Assembly: GCF_002198735.1 (NCBI RefSeq)
Contig: NZ_MWLO01000161.1
Span: 22,242 to 80,007 of the forward strand
Length of the DNA: 57,766 nt
Direction of reading: 5' to 3'
DNA from: Ideonella sp. A 288
Lineage (GTDB): Bacteria; Pseudomonadota; Gammaproteobacteria; Burkholderiales; Burkholderiaceae_C
Part shown: one piece after another, positions 53,767 to 57,766 of the stretch
Layout: each line of letters begins with the position of its first letter
How positions within the stretch are numbered: the first letter of the stretch is position 1
Position numbers and translations under genes: made by a program
The notes under the pieces: model-generated
Seen by the model: only the letters and a program-made list of their open reading frames with translations
What the model was told of the DNA's origin: nothing
The model's database searches: none

Positions 53767-55035
53767 CTAGAACTTCCCGTCCACCAGGTACATCGCGATC
53801 CAGGGCTGCCAGATCACCATGGCCAGGCACAACATCATCAGCAGGATGAACGGCACGGCGGCCTTCACCAGCAGGCCGAAGGGCTGCTTGAAGGCGGACA
53901 TGGCCACGATCAGGTTCAGCCCCACCGGCGGCGTGAGGAAGCCGATCTCGAGGTTCAGGATCATGATGATGCCGAACACCACCTTGTTGAAGCCGTAGGC
54001 CTCGGCCACCGGCGCCAGCAGCGGCGCCAGGATCAGAATGGCCTCGCCGGTGGTCATCAGGCAGCCCACGCCCAGCAGCAGCAGGTTGACCAGCAGCATG
54101 AACATCAGCGGGCTGGAGATGAAGCTCTGCATGAAGGCCACCATCTGGCCCGGCACCCGGTGCTCGATGAGCACGATGTTCAGGCTCAGCGCCACCGCCA
54201 GCACCGGGAACAGCGAGCCGCCGAGCTTCGACTGCTCGAGCACCACGTTGTAGAAGTCGCGCGGCTTCAACTCGCGGTGGATGAACATCTCGACGAACAT
54301 CGCATACACCAGCGCCACGGCCGCGGCCTCGGTGGCGGTGAAATAGCCGCTGTAGATGCCGCCCAGCAGGATCACAGGCATGGCCATGGCCCACACGCCC
54401 TCGCGCAGCGCGGTGGTCAGCTCGCCCCATTCGAACGACTGCGTGGGCATGTGGCGGCACATCACCATCGCGTAGACCGACATGACGGCCAGGATGAGCA
54501 GGCCCGGGCCCACGCCGGCCAGGAACAGGTCGGTGATCGACGCCTCGGTGACCAGGCCGTAGATGATCATCGGGATCGACGGCGGGATCACGATGCCCAG
54601 GGTGCCGCCCGACATGATCGTGCCCAGCGAGAACTTGTTGTCGTAGCCGGCGGCGCGCATCGCCGGGTACATCACCGAGCCAATGGCCAGCATGGTGACG
54701 ATCGACGAGCCCGAGATCGCCGCGAACACGCCGCAGCTCAGGATGGCGGCCACGGCCAGGCCGCCGGGCAGCGGCCGCGTGATGGCGGCCACCACGCGGA
54801 TCAGCCGCTTCGCGGTGCTGCCCTGCGTCATCACGTTGCCGCACAGGATGAACAGCGGGATCGACAGGATCAGCTCCTTGTCGAGCGCCACCCACATGTC
54901 CTCGAGGATGTAGTCGAGCTGGCCCTTGCCCCAGGCGATCTGGACGAAGGCGGCGATGGCCAGCAGCAGCACCACCAGCGGCTGCCGCAGCAGCAGCAGC
55001 ACGGCCACCAGGGCCAACAAGGCGACGATCGTCAT
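53767..55035 (-). CDS. dctM: TRAP transporter large permease subunit (DctM type)
   Basis: A 422-aa inner-membrane protein with about 12 helices that forms the ion-coupled translocation channel of a TRAP transporter. Typical segments are PLFILCGNVMTQGS, SGSSIVTMLAIGSVMYPAM, GGTLGIVIPPSIPMIIYG and the late TPPVGLNL. Its ATG overlaps the dctQ stop (ATGA). The order dctP-dctQ-dctM on the minus strand is complete. The substrate class is usually an organic acid, but nothing here fixes it. Confidence 0.95.
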   Translation of the reverse strand: MTIVALLALVAVLLLLRQPLVVLLLAIAAFVQIAWGKGQLDYILEDMWVALDKELILSIPLFILCGNVMTQGSTAKRLIRVVAAITRPLPGGLAVAAILSCGVFAAISGSSIVTMLAIGSVMYPAMRAAGYDNKFSLGTIMSGGTLGIVIPPSIPMIIYGLVTEASITDLFLAGVGPGLLILAVMSVYAMVMCRHMPTQSFEWGELTTALREGVWAMAMPVILLGGIYSGYFTATEAAAVALVYAMFVEMFIHRELKPRDFYNVVLEQSKLGGSLFPVLAVALSLNIVLIEHRVPGQMVAFMQSFISSPLMFMLLVNLLLLGVGCLMTTGEAILILAPLLAPVAEAYGFNKVVFGIIMILNLEIGFLTPPVGLNLIVAMSAFKQPFGLLVKAAVPFILLMMLCLAMVIWQPWIAMYLVDGKF

Positions 55036-55586
55036 TCCTGGAACTCGGGCGGCAGCGGCCGCAGCGCCGGCCAGGCGGCGAAGAAGAAGTAGCGCAGGCC
55101 GGCCGACAGGAAGCCCAGCGGGATGGCCAGCTGGATCGGCCAGATCGGGATGTCGAAGGCCTGGGCGCGCAGGTCGGCCGCCATCGTCGAGCGCACGTAG
55201 ACCCAGCCGTACCAGGCCACGCCGAGCATGAACACACCGGTGACGACGTCGGCCAGCCGGTTCATCGTCGGCCCCCAGGCCGCCGGCACCCAGCCGAAGC
55301 CGATGCGCGGCAGCAGGTGGCTGCCGGTGGCGGTGGCGATGCCGATGCCCACGAAGCTGCCCACCACCAGCGCGTAGACGCTCATCTTCTGCGAGGCGAA
55401 CACGCCGGCCTGGCCCTTGATGTCGAAGGCGCGGAAGATCGGGCCGATGAGTTCGCGCCCCACCACGTCGGCAATCAGCACCACGGCGATGAAACCGAAG
55501 GCGCACACGGCGATCAGGCACTCGGTGCGGTGCCACAGCCCGACCACGCGCCGGGCCAGCGCAGGTGCGGCGGGGTCGGCGCTCAC
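55032..55586 (-). CDS. dctQ: TRAP transporter small permease subunit (DctQ type)
   Basis: A 184-aa four-helix membrane protein that partners the DctM subunit. Family features include the helix AVCAFGFIAVVLIADVVGRE near the start and W..PIQLAIPLGFLSAGLRYFF near the end. The loop between helices 1 and 2 is somewhat longer than in short DctQ proteins. The start is GTG at 55586; its stop overlaps the dctM ATG. The gap to dctP is 69 bp. Confidence 0.92.
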   Translation of the reverse strand: MSADPAAPALARRVVGLWHRTECLIAVCAFGFIAVVLIADVVGRELIGPIFRAFDIKGQAGVFASQKMSVYALVVGSFVGIGIATATGSHLLPRIGFGWVPAAWGPTMNRLADVVTGVFMLGVAWYGWVYVRSTMAADLRAQAFDIPIWPIQLAIPLGFLSAGLRYFFFAAWPALRPLPPEFQE

Positions 55587-55655
55587 GAGACCACCCTCCG
55601 CGCGGCGCGCGCCGGGGTTCGCGCCTGGCGGCCCGGCGCGCTCACGGCCGCCGCG

Positions 55656-56690
55656 TCACTTGGCGCAGGCCTTGCGACCGGCTTCCATCGTGGCGAAGAA
55701 GGCCTCGGACGTGCCGCCGGTCTCCTTCACGATCTTCGGGTACACCGGCTCGAGCTGCTTGCGCCAGGCGTCGCGCTGCTCCTGTGTGGCCACCACGATC
55801 TGGCCGCCGGCCTTCTCGTGCATGCCGTAGAGCACGCCTTCGAAGCCGCGCACCTCGGCGCGGTACTGCGACGACGGCGTGCGCTCGCCCGCCTTCACCA
55901 GCGCGTCTTGCAGGTGCTTGGGCAGCTTGTCGAAGGTGGCCTTGTTCATCAGCGTCAGCGCCGGCGAGTCGTACACGCCCAGGCGCGTGGCCACCGGCGC
56001 CACCTTGGTCAGGCCGGAGGGCAGCGCGAAAGTGATTGGCGTCATCACCACGTCGGCCATGCCGGTCTGGAACGCCGGGATCCACTCGGGCAGGCCCAGC
56101 GGCGTGGGCGACGCACCCAGCGACGAGAAGAACAGCGATTGCGTCTTGTTGGCGTAGATCGCGGCCTTGGCGCCGTTGAGGTCCTTAGGCGCCAGGAAGG
56201 GCTTCTTGCCGAACAGCTCGATCGAGCCGACCTCGGTCCAGCCGAGGAACTTGACGCCCTTCTTATCGTAGAGCTCGGCCACCGGCTTGGTCATGTGGTT
56301 GTCGAGCACGCAGTCGAACTCGGCCACGTTGCGGAAGTAGAAGGGCATCACCAGCAGCGCCACCTCGGGCACCACCAGCGCCGCGGCGCCCGAGGCATAG
56401 CCGCCCATGTCGATGCGGCCGCGGGCCACCTGCTGCACCGTGTCCTGCTCGCTGCCGAGGGCCGAGTTGAGGAAGGGCTGGATCTTCAGCTCGCCCTTGC
56501 TCTCTTCCTCGACATGCTTGGCGAAGCGCTCGATCTGCGTCACCCAGGGGTTGCCCTTGGGCGGGGCGCCCGAGCTGTAGCGCAGCTCGATCGGCTTCTT
56601 GTCCTGCGCTGCCACGCCGGTCGACATCGACAGCATCGCACACCCCACGGCGGCCATCAAGGCGGCCGCCGGCACGTGGGTTTGCATCAT
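55656..56690 (-). CDS. dctP: TRAP transporter substrate-binding protein (DctP type)
   Basis: A 344-aa periplasmic binding protein. The signal peptide is MMQTHVPAAALMAAVGCAML... with likely cleavage after VAA near residue 28. The mature protein shows the DctP pattern: WVTQIERFAKHVEE.SKGELKI at the start, V.RGRIDMGGYASG with the conserved Arg, and the W.EVGS, MNKATFDKLPKHLQDAL and AWRKQLEPVYPKIV segments. The first of two adjacent ATG codons is used because AGGAGA lies about 8 bases before it. It delivers the substrate to DctQM, encoded next. A 149-bp gap separates it from the upstream SDR. Confidence 0.94.
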   Translation of the reverse strand: MMQTHVPAAALMAAVGCAMLSMSTGVAAQDKKPIELRYSSGAPPKGNPWVTQIERFAKHVEEESKGELKIQPFLNSALGSEQDTVQQVARGRIDMGGYASGAAALVVPEVALLVMPFYFRNVAEFDCVLDNHMTKPVAELYDKKGVKFLGWTEVGSIELFGKKPFLAPKDLNGAKAAIYANKTQSLFFSSLGASPTPLGLPEWIPAFQTGMADVVMTPITFALPSGLTKVAPVATRLGVYDSPALTLMNKATFDKLPKHLQDALVKAGERTPSSQYRAEVRGFEGVLYGMHEKAGGQIVVATQEQRDAWRKQLEPVYPKIVKETGGTSEAFFATMEAGRKACAK

Positions 56691-56839
56691 GGGCTGGTCT
56701 CCTGGGGTTCTTCTGGCACGGGGCGTCCGATGGTCGCCCGCTTTCGGCCGATGTTGCGAGGCCGGCCCAGGGGCCGCCATCCAGATCGGCCCTAGGGCCT
56801 CGGGCAATCCCCGAGATCCCGGGCCCGCTGGCGCCATGC
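56691..56839. other. intergenic between SDR and dctP
   Basis: 149 bp that may carry a promoter for dctPQM. I see a weak inverted repeat around the CCTAGGGC stretch near 56792 and the ribosome binding site AGGAGA for dctP, but no clear operator. Confidence 0.3.
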
Positions 56840-57622
<783 letters not shown>

Positions 57623-57766
57623 GGTGGCGTGTGGCGGGTGCAGTGGATCAACTGCCACGCTACCCCGTCCACCGCCGGCTGCCCATCGTCGAAAGCCCGC
57701 AGGCCGGCGCGACGGCCGCCCGTGGGTGCGGGCTCAGCCGGCGCGGCGCAACGTGCCCGCCCAGCC
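57623..57766. other. window edge, no complete gene
   Basis: 144 bp upstream of the SDR gene. It should hold its promoter; nothing definite can be assigned, and any neighbouring gene lies beyond the window. Confidence 0.3.

Overview
The window is about 58 kb of a very GC-rich (roughly 70%), densely coded bacterial chromosome. Gene content and protein style point to a betaproteobacterium of the order Burkholderiales, probably near the Rubrivivax/Ideonella/Leptothrix group. Supporting signs are the lone purN, trpS and rsgA genes, a DUF3149 mini-protein, a DUF3047 Tat lipoprotein, YXWGXW and Spy/CpxP envelope proteins, TRAP transport genes and many signalling proteins. This placement is inference; there is no rRNA or other taxonomic marker. 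I see no rRNA, tRNA, CRISPR array, transposase, integrase or phage gene, so this looks like ordinary chromosome. Most genes run in short same-strand groups with ATGA-type overlaps.

Layout. 0-8.4 kb (metabolism): riboflavin synthase; a crotonase-P450 pair; a secreted protein of unknown function with an internal duplication; a phytanoyl-CoA-dioxygenase-like enzyme followed by a SAF-domain oxidoreductase; a YbjQ-family protein; a flavin reductase-like protein. 8.4-13.3 kb: an esterase lipoprotein downstream of a Ser/Thr kinase and an ECF sigma factor. 13.4-26 kb (signalling and transport): a methyl-accepting protein, a receiver-only regulator with a CHASE histidine kinase, an ammonium transporter with a recognisable sigma-54 promoter, an MFS permease, a multi-PAS hybrid kinase, and eptA (lipid A phosphoethanolamine transferase). 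25.5-31.3 kb: a 2OG-Fe dioxygenase with a divergent 72-aa protein, a small YXWGXW lipoprotein, a PLP dehydratase, an S10 peptidase, a phosphofructokinase and a DUF3149 protein.

31.3-38.9 kb is a tightly coupled minus-strand operon: short-chain dehydrogenase, the two halves of a heterodimeric ABC exporter (MdlA/MdlB type), an MFS permease, a PAS-GGDEF diguanylate cyclase and a crotonase. The last four junctions overlap by 4 to 11 bases. 38.9-44.4 kb holds a small membrane-anchored protein, a flavin reductase-like protein, an RluA pseudouridine synthase, a Spy/CpxP-like protein with its two-component system, and a DUF3047 protein. 44.7-53.7 kb holds an 86-aa protein, rsgA behind a structured leader with a 14-codon open frame, a membrane GGDEF protein, trpS with a predicted iron-sulfur motif, purN, a DUF1653 protein, an RsmB-type RNA methyltransferase, a fatty-acid desaturase and threonine aldolase. 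53.8-57.6 kb is a dctPQM TRAP transporter with an upstream SDR.

The most interesting non-coding signals are the rsgA leader (45143-45352), a 78-bp tandem repeat in which each unit holds two hairpins (19150-19305), a 9-bp dyad of mirrored -10-like elements between eptA and the hybrid kinase, and the sigma-54 promoter with clustered GGTGC half-sites upstream of amt. I found no clear new defence or mobile system. The best candidate for an undescribed functional unit is the ABC/MFS/GGDEF/crotonase operon or the rsgA leader.
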